Origin: an uncultured Lachnospiraceae bacterium
Lineage (GTDB): Bacteria > Bacillota > Clostridia > Lachnospirales > Lachnospiraceae
DNA length: 64,000 nucleotides
Reading direction: 5' to 3'
NCBI GenBank assembly: GCA_900550285.1
Contig: URRW01000007.1
Location: forward strand, 24,713 to 88,712
Under the pieces are notes generated by a model. It saw nothing but the letters and a program-made list of their open reading frames with translations, did not search any database and was not told where the DNA came from. Positions within the stretch are counted from its first letter, which is position 1. The number at the start of each line of letters is the position of its first letter. Made by a program: the position numbers and the translations under genes. Of the stretch, positions 17,183 through 25,329 are shown piece after piece.

Positions 17183-17265
17183 GTCCTCTTCCAATCTGCC
17201 GCGCCTGCGGCTGCTTTCTCACTGCCTTTGCCATTCCAAAAATGCGGACGCCGGGCAGGCTCTGT

Positions 17266-18426
17266 TTACCCGGCAGCCCCGTTGCCCGTCAGTTCTCCGG
17301 GCAGCGTCCCTGTCTCATAAAACCGCTGCATCAGCGCCGCCTGCCGCTGTGTGTCAAAGCCGCTTTCCCGGATCTGCCCTACCCTGCTTTCCCGGCAGCT
17401 TATATTTGCCGCTTCCAGCGCTTCCTTTGCCCATGCGGCGGCGCCCTTTTCCAGCGGCAGCCGCTTTGCAAGCTCTGTCACGCACACCTCCGGGGTGATC
17501 CGGTCTGAGATCAGGCAGGGCAGCCCCGCCGTCTGCGCTTCCAGCACCGTGCCGGGAAGCCCTTCATAAAAAGACGGGAATACGAACAGATCCATCGCCT
17601 GATAATAGTCCTGCACGTCCGCCCGGTTTCCCAGAAAAAGCACCCTGTCCTCTGCGCCCAGCTCCCGCGCCTTCTGGCGGATCGCTTCCATTCCGCCGCC
17701 CTCGCCCAGAAGAAGCAGATAGCTGTCCGGCTTCTGTGCGCACACCTGCGCAAACACCTCGACCAAAAAGCCGTGGTTTTTGCACGGATGGAACCGTCCC
17801 ACGTGCCCCAAAACGAGCCCGTCTCCCACGCCCAGCTCTGCGCGCAGCTTTTCCCTTTTGACCGGATCGTAAGCATATTTGGAAGCGGCGATCGCATTCG
17901 GCAGGACGATAACCTTTCCCTGCTTTACCGCCTTTTTGCCAAACACCGCCTCCCCCGCAAGCGCCGACGCCGCCAGACAGTAATCCGCCCGTTTCCAAAG
18001 CGGCAGCCGCATCAGCCGGGTCAAAACGCCCTTTAATCCGCCGTCTACTCCCGCGCTTCTGGCATGCGCCGCCGTCACGGGAACGCCCGCCCGCTTTGCC
18101 GCAGGCAGGTAGACCGACGCGGTGCTCGTCATATGGCCGTGCACGAAGGCATAGCCCGGATGCTCTGCAAAAAACAGCTTCCACGCCCTCCGGTACGCCG
18201 GCAGATTATATCCCCGAAACCGGGGCAGGACATAAATATTGCCGCCCAGCGCCCGGATTTCTTCCTCAAAAAAACCTTTTTCAGCCGTATGCACCGCAAA
18301 ATCAAACTGAACCCTTGTCCGGTCCATGCTCCGGTACAGATCCATCACGCGGCTCTCCGCCCCGCCCAGATTCGTCCCGCCCAGAACCTGCAGCACCCGG
18401 ATCGGCTGGTCTTTTCTCTCACTCAT
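17266..18426 (-). CDS. GT4 family glycosyltransferase (EpsF-like)
   Basis: A 386-residue GT-B enzyme. It starts with IRVLQVLGGTNLGGAESRVM near 9-28 and has FVHGHMTSTASVYLPAAKRA and HARSAG, a set of motifs common to EpsF/CapM-type GT4s. The donor site is FPSFYEGLPGTVLEAQTAGL (E-x7-E), and HVGRFHPCKNHGFLVEVF is also present. Its ATG overlaps the stop of the upstream deacetylase by 4 bp, and GGAGGATGAGCAATC precedes it, so coupled translation is likely. It acts on the growing chain in the cytoplasm; donor and acceptor are not known. Confidence 0.85.
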   Translation of the reverse strand: MSERKDQPIRVLQVLGGTNLGGAESRVMDLYRSMDRTRVQFDFAVHTAEKGFFEEEIRALGGNIYVLPRFRGYNLPAYRRAWKLFFAEHPGYAFVHGHMTSTASVYLPAAKRAGVPVTAAHARSAGVDGGLKGVLTRLMRLPLWKRADYCLAASALAGEAVFGKKAVKQGKVIVLPNAIAASKYAYDPVKREKLRAELGVGDGLVLGHVGRFHPCKNHGFLVEVFAQVCAQKPDSYLLLLGEGGGMEAIRQKARELGAEDRVLFLGNRADVQDYYQAMDLFVFPSFYEGLPGTVLEAQTAGLPCLISDRITPEVCVTELAKRLPLEKGAAAWAKEALEAANISCRESRVGQIRESGFDTQRQAALMQRFYETGTLPGELTGNGAAG

Positions 18427-19223
18427 GATTGCTCATCCTCCGCACTGCAGCCCTTTGCCGCAGCCTTTTCCCTTTGCCGCAGCCTCTTTGCCCGTGCCGC
18501 CCACTGCTTCAAAAGCGCCTTTCCATATTCTGCCGCCCGCGCAGCGCAGCCCTGCCGCTCTGCCCCGCATGCCAGCGACAGAAATTCCGAATAGGGCACA
18601 AAGCTGTCCCGGTTTGCCGCAAACATCCGGTCGTAGCCTTCCAGCTCCTCCTTCGCAGAATGGTTGGCATGGATCACGATCGTGGTGATCCCCTCTTTTG
18701 GCGAAAATGCAAATTTTCTCAAAAACGCGATCGGCAGAAACGTCATTCCATGCCGTACATACGGCTGTTTTCCGAATCCGTCCGTCACATATGAAAAGCC
18801 CAGCTCCTTTAAAGCCCGCAGCGTATTCCTGTCAAAGGTATGCCCCGGCGCCATAAAAATATCCGTGCAGATCCCATGCTCTTCCAGAATCCGCTTCCCG
18901 TCGGAAAGCAGCCGTTCCTGCTCTGCCCTGCTTCTGCCCGCAAACTCCGATTGGGGGTTCAGCGGAAACTGCCCGCCCTTTTTTGTATGATATACGTGAT
19001 GACAGCCGTGCATGGAAAGGCTCCACCCCTCCTTTTGAAGCGCCCGCATCCTTTCCCAGAACTCTGCCTTCGGCGCATCCACCGAAAGCTTCGGATCGCG
19101 GTTATCGGGCACAACGCCGAGAAGCGGCCGGATCCCATATTTCCGGAACATCCGCTCGAAGGCTTCAAAGCTTTCCCAGTCCATATCCGGCGTAATATCG
19201 TCCATCCTGATCGTTATTTTCAT
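18423..19223 (-). CDS. DUF2334-type polysaccharide deacetylase
   Basis: A 266-residue protein with a NodB-like layout. MKITIRMDDITPDMDW has the metal-binding Asp pair at 7-8. SLSMHGCHHVYHTKKGG near 68-84 carries the histidines that complete the metal site. MAPGHTFDRNTLRALKELGF follows, with a late IVIHANH. The MDDI and HGxxH pair is what defines DUF2334. There is no signal peptide, so it would act on a cytoplasmic, lipid-linked or nucleotide-linked N-acetyl sugar. ATG 19223 follows TTGGAGTAAGCG. It lies 3 bp after the formyltransferase gene, and a deacetylase that frees an amine next to an N-formyltransferase is a sensible pair. Confidence 0.75.
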   Translation of the reverse strand: MKITIRMDDITPDMDWESFEAFERMFRKYGIRPLLGVVPDNRDPKLSVDAPKAEFWERMRALQKEGWSLSMHGCHHVYHTKKGGQFPLNPQSEFAGRSRAEQERLLSDGKRILEEHGICTDIFMAPGHTFDRNTLRALKELGFSYVTDGFGKQPYVRHGMTFLPIAFLRKFAFSPKEGITTIVIHANHSAKEELEGYDRMFAANRDSFVPYSEFLSLACGAERQGCAARAAEYGKALLKQWAARAKRLRQREKAAAKGCSAEDEQS

Positions 19224-19226
19224 CGC

Positions 19227-20147
19227 TTACTCCAAAACCATCCCCGGCTCCAGCGCCGTTTCGCACTCATATTCTTCGATCAAAAGCGATCCGTCCACTG
19301 TCCGCACGATCGGATGCCCGTCAAATACATCGATCACCTCGCCCGGCGCATACATAGAAAAATCCAGCATCTCATCAAAGGGATGGGCGCTCCATACTGT
19401 CACTTTCTTATCACTGCACATGCAGTAGGCTCCCGGAAAAGGCCTCGTCACGCCCCGGATCAGGTTATAAAGATTGCGGGTGCGGTCGTGGAAATCCAGC
19501 TTCCCGTCCTCCGCCGTCCGTTTCCCATACCAGCTGTCAAAATCCTTCGACTCCCGTTTTACCGTGACCTCTCCTGCCTTGTAGGCTGCGATCAGCTTTG
19601 CGATCAGCCGCTTGCTCACAAGCATATTTTTATACTGCATCGTCCGCACCGTATCGTGGGGCGTGATCGCGCACATCTCGTTTGCAAAAATATTCGGGCT
19701 GTCCGCCTTTTCATCATACCGGAACAGGTTTAAGTTAAAACGGCTGTCCCCCAGAATGATCGACCAGTTTAATGGGGAACGGCCTCTTCCAAAGGGCAGA
19801 TAGCCGCAGTTGCCGTGAAAGCCGAATACCCCGACCTGAAAACGGGAGAGCACCGACGCAGGCACAAGCCTCTGCCAGCCCATCGAAATTCCCAGCTCGA
19901 ACGTGTTTTCTTCAAAAAACCGGCTCGTCTCCTCATCCTTTAAGCCGTAGGAATGGGTCTCAAACACCTCGATCCCGTACTCCTGCTTTAAATAGGACAG
20001 CCCCTTATAGCCCGAAACCTGATTGCCCGACAATACGTCGGGATGGATCGTTACCAGAAGATCCACCGGGATCAGCTTTTCCTGCACATATTTGACGATC
20101 TCCGCCGTCGTATCCTTCACCCCGAAAATCACAACGCGATAATGCAT
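19227..20147 (-). CDS. Formyltransferase family protein, probable sugar N-formyltransferase
   Basis: A 306-residue protein related to methionyl-tRNA formyltransferase. The catalytic region reads VFGFHGNCGYLPFGRGRSPL, matching the usual H-x-LP-x-RG-P block, followed by NWSIILGD and then DEKADSPNIF with the catalytic Asp. A C-terminal GAYCMCSDKKVTVWSA domain follows, as in Fmt. Sugar N-formyltransferases use N10-formyl-THF to formylate 4-amino sugars on nucleotide carriers. Glycan-locus context and the many predicted amino sugars favour that over tRNA. Start 20147 has GAGAGGAAGCTT before it. An intrinsic terminator shape stands just upstream, so this gene may begin a less-expressed distal part of the locus. 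Confidence 0.7.
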   Translation of the reverse strand: MHYRVVIFGVKDTTAEIVKYVQEKLIPVDLLVTIHPDVLSGNQVSGYKGLSYLKQEYGIEVFETHSYGLKDEETSRFFEENTFELGISMGWQRLVPASVLSRFQVGVFGFHGNCGYLPFGRGRSPLNWSIILGDSRFNLNLFRYDEKADSPNIFANEMCAITPHDTVRTMQYKNMLVSKRLIAKLIAAYKAGEVTVKRESKDFDSWYGKRTAEDGKLDFHDRTRNLYNLIRGVTRPFPGAYCMCSDKKVTVWSAHPFDEMLDFSMYAPGEVIDVFDGHPIVRTVDGSLLIEEYECETALEPGMVLE

Positions 20148-20196
20148 AAGCTTCCTCTCATTCTGCCGCCGCTGCGGCTTCCCTTTTCGATACGGC

Positions 20197-20228
20197 AAAA
20201 GCCGCCCGAAAAAAAGCGGACGGCTTTT
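20197..20228 (-). terminator. Intrinsic terminator between wbpP-like and formyltransferase genes
   Basis: A 12-bp near-perfect stem (AAAAGCCGCCCG with CGGACGGCTTTT, one mismatch) around an 8-base loop. On the minus strand the 3' arm ends GGCTTTT, and the stem starts 14 bp after the wbpP-like stop. The T-run is short and inside the stem, so termination may be partial; the genes beyond it belong to the same locus. Confidence 0.6.
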
Positions 20229-20242
20229 CATTCCTTTTTATT

Positions 20243-21217
20243 TTACAGATTTTCCTTATACCAGTCAATGGCAAGGCGGATTCCTTTTTCAAAATCAAAT
20301 TCGGGATCGTATCCCAGAAGCTCTCTCGCCTTGGAAATATCCGCGTTGGAATCCCGGATGTCCCCTGCCCTGGGAGGGCCGAACACCGGCTCGATGTCTT
20401 TGCCGAGAGCGTCGCACAGACCGCGGTATAAGTCGATCAGAAATACCCTGCCGCCGGAGCCGATGTTGAACGCTTCCCCGCCCGCTTCGCTGGGCGCAAG
20501 GCACGCCCGCAGGTTTGCCTCAATGACATTGTCGATATAGGTAAAGTCCCTGGACTGCTTCCCGTCCCCGTTGATCGTGGGCGCTTCATCGTTTAACAGA
20601 AGCTTTAAAAACTTCGGGATCACCGCCGCATACATCCCTTCCGGGTTCTGGCGGCGTCCGAATACGTTGAAATACCGCATGCCGTAGGTATCCAGCCCGT
20701 ACAGCTTCTTATACAGCTTCCCGTATTCCTCATCGGTCTTTTTGGTCAGGGCGTAAGGGGAAAGCACGTTGCCTTCCACGCCCTCCTTCTTCGGAAGCCC
20801 CGGATGGTCGCCGTATACGGAGGAGCTGGACGCGTATACGAATTTCTTTACGCCGTTCTGCCTTGCCGCCTCCATCATATTGAGCGTGCCGATGATATTG
20901 GTATGCGCATAAAAGACCGGCATCTCAATGCTTCTGGGGACGCTGCCCCACGCCGCCTGGTTCAGCACATAGTCCACGCCCTCGCACGCCTTCATGCAGG
21001 TGTCAAAATCCTTGATGTCCCCTTTGATAAAGGTATAGTCCGGATTGTCCAGAAACATGTCCACATGCTCCTTCTTTCCGGTAGAAAGGTCATCCAGGCA
21101 GCGCACCTTATATCCCATTTCCAGAATCGCTTCGCACAGGTTGGAGCCGATAAAGCCCGCTCCGCCCGTTACCAGAAACACGCTGTCTTTCTCAAATACA
21201 AGATCTCTGTATCCCAT
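20243..21217 (-). CDS. wbpP: UDP-N-acetylglucosamine 4-epimerase (WbpP-type)
   Basis: A 324-residue extended SDR. It has the NAD loop VTGGAGFIGSNLCE near 16-29, VLNQAAWGSVPRSIEMP, SSSSVYGDHPGLPK and the catalytic Y-x3-K as YALTKK, then RYFNVFGRRQNPEGMYAAVI. These stretches follow Pseudomonas WbpP closely, more so than GalE. WbpP interconverts UDP-GlcNAc and UDP-GalNAc. With the WbpO/TviB-type dehydrogenase encoded in the same run at 23.9-25.3 kb it would give UDP-GalNAcA. Start 21217 follows AGAGGAATT; longer versions have no ribosome-binding site. Subfamily assignment is confident; direction of use in the cell is inferred. Confidence 0.88.
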   Translation of the reverse strand: MGYRDLVFEKDSVFLVTGGAGFIGSNLCEAILEMGYKVRCLDDLSTGKKEHVDMFLDNPDYTFIKGDIKDFDTCMKACEGVDYVLNQAAWGSVPRSIEMPVFYAHTNIIGTLNMMEAARQNGVKKFVYASSSSVYGDHPGLPKKEGVEGNVLSPYALTKKTDEEYGKLYKKLYGLDTYGMRYFNVFGRRQNPEGMYAAVIPKFLKLLLNDEAPTINGDGKQSRDFTYIDNVIEANLRACLAPSEAGGEAFNIGSGGRVFLIDLYRGLCDALGKDIEPVFGPPRAGDIRDSNADISKARELLGYDPEFDFEKGIRLAIDWYKENL

Positions 21218-21288
21218 AATTCCTCTTTCCGCCGCTTCTGCGGCATTTTCCGTCCGGACTGCCTGCAAGGCTGCGTCCGGACCGATGC

Positions 21289-22362
21289 TTACTCAAAATC
21301 GATCAGATTATTGCTGGAGATCTGACCGGGAGTTCCTCCCAGAATGCAGGATGCAACGCCCTGCGCATACAGATCCCTTCCTTTTTCATTCAGATGGATG
21401 CCGTCCTCCAGATAATCGTCCGCATTATAAGCGTCGATCCCCAGATTGTTGTACGCGTCCATGCACAGCGTCTCCTCGCCCCTTCCTACGTCGCAGGCGA
21501 CGCTCGCGTAATTATACAGCGCCTGCTCGCCCATATTCTCAACAGGGATCGGGAAATAGGAGCCGTAGCTTGCGGAGGCGATCACGATCTGCGCCGACGG
21601 GCAGATCCCCTTGATATTCTGGACGCTCTTTGTCAGCGCCGTCCCAAATCCCGTCCACGGGTCGTCCGAGCTGTTGATCGGCACCTGATTTAAAAAGTCG
21701 TTCATACCGTACGAAACGATAATATAATCCAGCTGATCCTTGATCGGCAGCACAGCCTTCATATCCTCATAGGCGGGTTTGCCCTGCAAAAGCTCCACAT
21801 CCGTGTCGCCGCGCAGGATGGAAACCATCTTCGGCAGGGAATTCTCGCTGGCAGGCCCGAACTGGTGCGGATTGTCCTCCGGATCCAGCGTCGCCCTCGT
21901 ACCGCCGATCGCCGCATTGTACATGGTCACGTCATAGCCTGCGTCCTGAAGGTAATGCTCCACCCGAGCGGAAACGCCGCTCTCATCCCGGCAGTTGCCC
22001 CAGATACTGTCGCTGAACACCAGAATATCCAGATGGTTGTCCGCCTGCTCTGCGCTTTCTGCAGCTTCCTGCCCATCATTCTCAGACACCTGCGCCTGCA
22101 CCTCGTTTTCCGATACCTGCGTCTCTGCCGGGGCACTCTCCGTCCCTGTCTCAGCCGCTGTTTCTGCCGGCTCCGTCGCCCCAAGCTGCGCTTTCAGCTC
22201 TTCATTTTCCGCCGCAAGCGATTCCAGCTTATCCTGATACTCTTTGATCTCCGCCGTATAGTCCGTCTCACTGCCGCAGCCCGACAGCACCGTTCCTGCA
22301 AGGACTGCCCCCGTTAAAAGCAGGCTCCATGATAATTTTGAAATTCCTGATAATTTTTTCAT
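21289..22362 (-). CDS. SGNH/GDSL-type lipoprotein esterase
   Basis: A 357-residue exported protein. The signal peptide ends in lipobox LSGC with Cys29. A coiled-coil-like stretch (EIKEYQDKLESLAAENEELK) and a Glu/Ala/Ser/Thr-rich linker (about 62-108) follow, then an SGNH domain: FSDSIWGN (nucleophile Ser), the GMNDF block and DGIHLNEKG (Asp-x2-His). Such enzymes remove or transfer acyl groups on surface glycans outside the cell. It sits between a GT-C-like membrane gene and wbpP, and has its own possible promoter. It could adjust acetylation of the polymer that the MBOAT trio modifies. The exact substrate is unknown. Confidence 0.8.
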   Translation of the reverse strand: MKKLSGISKLSWSLLLTGAVLAGTVLSGCGSETDYTAEIKEYQDKLESLAAENEELKAQLGATEPAETAAETGTESAPAETQVSENEVQAQVSENDGQEAAESAEQADNHLDILVFSDSIWGNCRDESGVSARVEHYLQDAGYDVTMYNAAIGGTRATLDPEDNPHQFGPASENSLPKMVSILRGDTDVELLQGKPAYEDMKAVLPIKDQLDYIIVSYGMNDFLNQVPINSSDDPWTGFGTALTKSVQNIKGICPSAQIVIASASYGSYFPIPVENMGEQALYNYASVACDVGRGEETLCMDAYNNLGIDAYNADDYLEDGIHLNEKGRDLYAQGVASCILGGTPGQISSNNLIDFE

Positions 22363-22448
22363 ACTTCCCCATTCCGCCGTCTGTGCGGCATTTGCCCGGC
22401 AGCCGTTTGTGCCGCCGGATCAGCTGTGATGTTTTCTTTATTGTTCAC

Positions 22449-22477
22449 AGTATATTCTTTTTCTTCCAAATGCGCAA
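22449..22477 (-). promoter_or_regulatory. Possible internal sigma-A promoter before the SGNH lipoprotein gene
   Basis: On the minus strand TTGCGC (22,472-22,477) is followed after exactly 17 bp by TATACT (22,449-22,454), about 90 bp upstream of the lipoprotein start. The -10 is good, the -35 matches only the TTG half. It lies in the 131-bp spacer after the membrane protein gene and could restart transcription inside the operon. Confidence 0.4.
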
Positions 22478-22493
22478 CGGACTTCATAGAATC

Positions 22494-23924
22494 TTAAATA
22501 AAGCTTTCATCTTTTTTTAACTGCCGGATATTTTCATAGACCAGCAGCAGCCCGCCCGTGTAAAACAGCGGAAGCCCGTAGATCATATACCGGGACAGGC
22601 ACATGATGATCAGCGACGTGGCGTATACGTTTGCCAGCACCGCCAAAACGGAAAATACCGCAAACCGCGCCGCCTTCGACTCCCTGTTTTTCACAAGCGT
22701 CCATACCGTCAGTGCCGCCAGCCCTGCATATGCGATCAGGGCGTACCAGTTCAGCACCGGATGGACGACCGCCACGGAGCGGATCAGCCCGTATGCCGAC
22801 AGCGCCAGATAATCATAGAGCCAGCGCCCGAAAACCGCCGGCAAAATCCCCGCCATGATCTCTCCCGCGATCCGGTCCGATTCCACATTTTCCGGGATGT
22901 AGTCCGTAAAGCCCTCGCTGTCATGCACAAGCCGCCACGGCTCCTCGATCATCTCAAACTTTAACGCGTCATGCCATTTTTCCAGATGCGCCGCGCGGTT
23001 CAAAAAGCCCTTGGGGGCAGACTTGTAATTCGCCCCTCTTTCCTCTGCCAGATCATAGGACAGATAAAAAAACTCCCGCGCCTCCTGATCTTTAATCCGC
23101 TTACCGTCCTCCCGGTCCGCCGCATAAAGCACATTTGCCAGCATCCCGACGCTGCCGAAGGTATTGCTGATAAAATGCCCGTTAAACGCCAGATTATAGC
23201 TTTTTACGAGAAATCCCCTTCCGCCGAAGGCAAGGACTGTACACAAAATGCACGCCGCCAGCCGCCCCAAAAGCAGCCGTCCTGCGGCGCTTCTTTGCCC
23301 ATCGGAAATCTGACGCTGCAGCGCCCAGCGCTCCATACATACGGCAGCCGCAGCCACAAGCCATAAAAGGATTGCAAACATCATCTGCCCGCGCACCAAG
23401 GATAAAAGAAGCGCCAGCAAAAGCGCCGAAATCCCCGCGCTTTTTTCCCGGTTCCAGATCATCCTCATGCACTGCGCCGCAAACAGGTAAAACAGCGGCA
23501 GCCCCAGCGCCTCGCTGACAATGCCGTTTGACAGCACCAGCCCGCTTTCCGAGGACAGCGGCGTGATGATGTGAGGGGAAAGCAAAAGCAGGCTCACCAG
23601 AAGCTCCATAACGCTTCCGTATCCGAACTGCTTTTTTAATTCTTCGGAAAGCCAGAGCACCGAAAACGCCGCCAGCGCATTCTGCAGAAGGCGCACCGCT
23701 TCCAGGTATCCATTTTCCCCGATCAGGCTCCTGAACATCCATAAAAAGAACGAATATGCCGGCTCCCTGTGGATGTGCATCGCGATATACTGATTGCTGT
23801 CGTTATAAATTCCCGTCTCCCCAAACAGCCACAGTCCTGCAAACAGCAGGACTGTGACAAGGGAGGCGGCGGAAATTTTCATGCCGCCCGAAAGGGCGGA
23901 TTTTGTTTTATTTTTTCCGGTCAT
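22494..23924 (-). CDS. Polytopic membrane protein, GT-C-like, unrecognised
   Basis: A 476-residue protein with about ten membrane segments. The first is at 16-33 and is followed by ETGIYNDSNQYIAMHIHREP, an outer-loop acidic pattern as in GT-C transferases. A hydrophilic outer region around residues 265-345 (ADREDGKRIKDQEAREFF, DYIPENVESDR) comes before the last three membrane segments. No motif ties it to a named family. ATG 23924 follows GGGGAAGGCG. Its place between wbpO and the SGNH lipoprotein, together with four or five similar membrane proteins in the locus, suggests a lipid-phosphate-sugar-dependent transferase acting outside. A role in transport is also possible. Confidence 0.5.
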   Translation of the reverse strand: MTGKNKTKSALSGGMKISAASLVTVLLFAGLWLFGETGIYNDSNQYIAMHIHREPAYSFFLWMFRSLIGENGYLEAVRLLQNALAAFSVLWLSEELKKQFGYGSVMELLVSLLLLSPHIITPLSSESGLVLSNGIVSEALGLPLFYLFAAQCMRMIWNREKSAGISALLLALLLSLVRGQMMFAILLWLVAAAAVCMERWALQRQISDGQRSAAGRLLLGRLAACILCTVLAFGGRGFLVKSYNLAFNGHFISNTFGSVGMLANVLYAADREDGKRIKDQEAREFFYLSYDLAEERGANYKSAPKGFLNRAAHLEKWHDALKFEMIEEPWRLVHDSEGFTDYIPENVESDRIAGEIMAGILPAVFGRWLYDYLALSAYGLIRSVAVVHPVLNWYALIAYAGLAALTVWTLVKNRESKAARFAVFSVLAVLANVYATSLIIMCLSRYMIYGLPLFYTGGLLLVYENIRQLKKDESFI

Positions 23925-23936
23925 CGCCTTCCCCGC

Positions 23937-25253
23937 TTATAATCTCCAGTACAGGCAGCCGTCATTCTCCCATTCCTTCCGGTCCAGAATCCCTTTGACG
24001 TCTACAAGCACCTTTTTCTCATTCGCGGGATTGAAGAATTTCTCGATGTCCGCATGGGTCAGACCGGAAAACTCGGTATGCGCCACCGCGATTACCAGCG
24101 CGTCCACATCCTGCACCTCGCTCCGGCTGCACAGCTCCACGCCGTAGAGACGCTTCGCCTCGTCCCTGTCCGCAGTCTCGTCTACGATCAGCGGCTCGAT
24201 GCCGTACTCCCGCAGCTCCTTCACAATATCGATCACCTTTGTATTTCTCGTATCCGGGCAGTTTTCCTTAAATGTAAAGCCAAAGACCGCCACCTTTGCC
24301 GTCTTCACGGAAACGTCCGCGCGGATCAGGTTTTTCACGATATTCTCCGCCACATATCTTCCCATGTCGTCGTTGATGCGCCGTCCCGCCAAAATTACCT
24401 GCGAATGATAGCCCATCTGCTCTGCCTTATAGGTCAGGTAATAGGGATCCACGCCGATGCAGTGTCCGCCCACAAGGCCGGGGAAGAATTTCAGGAAATT
24501 CCACTTCGTGCCCGCTGCTTCCAGCACGCTCTTTGTGTCGATGCCCATTTTGTTGAAAATGATCGACAGCTCGTTCATAAAGGCGATGTTGATGTCCCTC
24601 TGGCTGTTCTCGATGACCTTTGCAGCCTCCGCAACCTTGATGGATTCCGCGCGGTACACGCCCGCGTCCACAACAAGCTCATACACCTTCGCGATCACGT
24701 CCAGCGTCTCATCATCCATGCCGGAAACGATCTTTGTAATGGTTTCCAGACGGTGAACCTTGTCGCCCGGATTGATGCGCTCGGGAGAATAGCCGATCTT
24801 AAAATCCTTCCCGCACACAAGCCCGGATTCTTTTTCCAGAATCGGCACGCACACGTCCTCTGTCACGCCCGGATATACGGTGGATTCAAATACGACGATG
24901 CTTCCCTTCGTCAGATTCCTGCCGAGGATGCGGCTTGCGCCCTCCACGGGGGTCAGATCCGGCGTATGGTCGTCGTTTACCGGGGTCGGGACCGCAACGA
25001 TGTGGAATTTTGCCTCGCGCAGCTTCGTCTCATCCGCCGTAAACTCCACCTTTGTCTCCCGGATCACGTCGTCGCCCACCTCGCGGGTCGGATCGACGCC
25101 GGACTGGTACAGTCTGATCTTTTCTTCATTTAAATCATAGCCGATCACAGGAACCTTTCTGGCAAATGCCACCGCGATCGGCATTCCCACATAGCCAAGC
25201 CCCACGAGGGACAGCTTTTCTTTTCCTGCTACGATGTCTTCATACAAACCCAT
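23937..25253 (-). CDS. wbpO: UDP-N-acetyl-D-galactosamine/glucosamine 6-dehydrogenase (WbpO/TviB type)
   Basis: A 438-residue UDP-sugar dehydrogenase. It has the NAD-binding LSLVGLGYVGMPIAVAFARK near 14-33, VFESTVYPGVTEDVCVPIL, the central PGLVGGHCIGVDPYYLTYKA with the catalytic Cys, and GFTFKENCPDTRN in the C-terminal domain. These motifs are those of the WbpO/TviB group, which oxidises UDP-GalNAc (or UDP-GlcNAc) to the uronate in two NAD-dependent steps. With the WbpP-type epimerase nearby, UDP-GalNAcA is the best guess for the product. GAGGAAATCACA precedes ATG 25253. The leader has a 21-bp tandem repeat. Family sure, exact substrate inferred. Confidence 0.9.
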   Translation of the reverse strand: MGLYEDIVAGKEKLSLVGLGYVGMPIAVAFARKVPVIGYDLNEEKIRLYQSGVDPTREVGDDVIRETKVEFTADETKLREAKFHIVAVPTPVNDDHTPDLTPVEGASRILGRNLTKGSIVVFESTVYPGVTEDVCVPILEKESGLVCGKDFKIGYSPERINPGDKVHRLETITKIVSGMDDETLDVIAKVYELVVDAGVYRAESIKVAEAAKVIENSQRDINIAFMNELSIIFNKMGIDTKSVLEAAGTKWNFLKFFPGLVGGHCIGVDPYYLTYKAEQMGYHSQVILAGRRINDDMGRYVAENIVKNLIRADVSVKTAKVAVFGFTFKENCPDTRNTKVIDIVKELREYGIEPLIVDETADRDEAKRLYGVELCSRSEVQDVDALVIAVAHTEFSGLTHADIEKFFNPANEKKVLVDVKGILDRKEWENDGCLYWRL

Positions 25254-25276
25254 TGTGATTTCCTCACTTTCTTCTG

Positions 25277-25329
25277 CTGCTTTACTGCTTTTCCTGACTG
25301 CCTTATTGCTTTTCCCGGCTGCTTACAGG
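25277..25329. repeat. 21-bp tandem repeat (about 2.5 copies) in the leader of the wbpO-type gene
   Basis: Two copies of CTGCTTTACTGCTTTTCCTG plus one base (25,277-25,297 and 25,298-25,318, four differences) and a half copy that runs into the stop of the upstream GT4 gene. On the transcribed strand it is purine-rich, with repeated AGGAAAAGCAGTAAAGC-like units, and it lies directly before the GAGGAAA ribosome-binding site. Confidence 0.75.

Noticed and set aside
24054..25133. A 359-codon plus-strand open frame opposite the wbpO-type gene
   Set aside because: Mirror of a strongly conserved dehydrogenase; no ribosome-binding site or recognisable motif.
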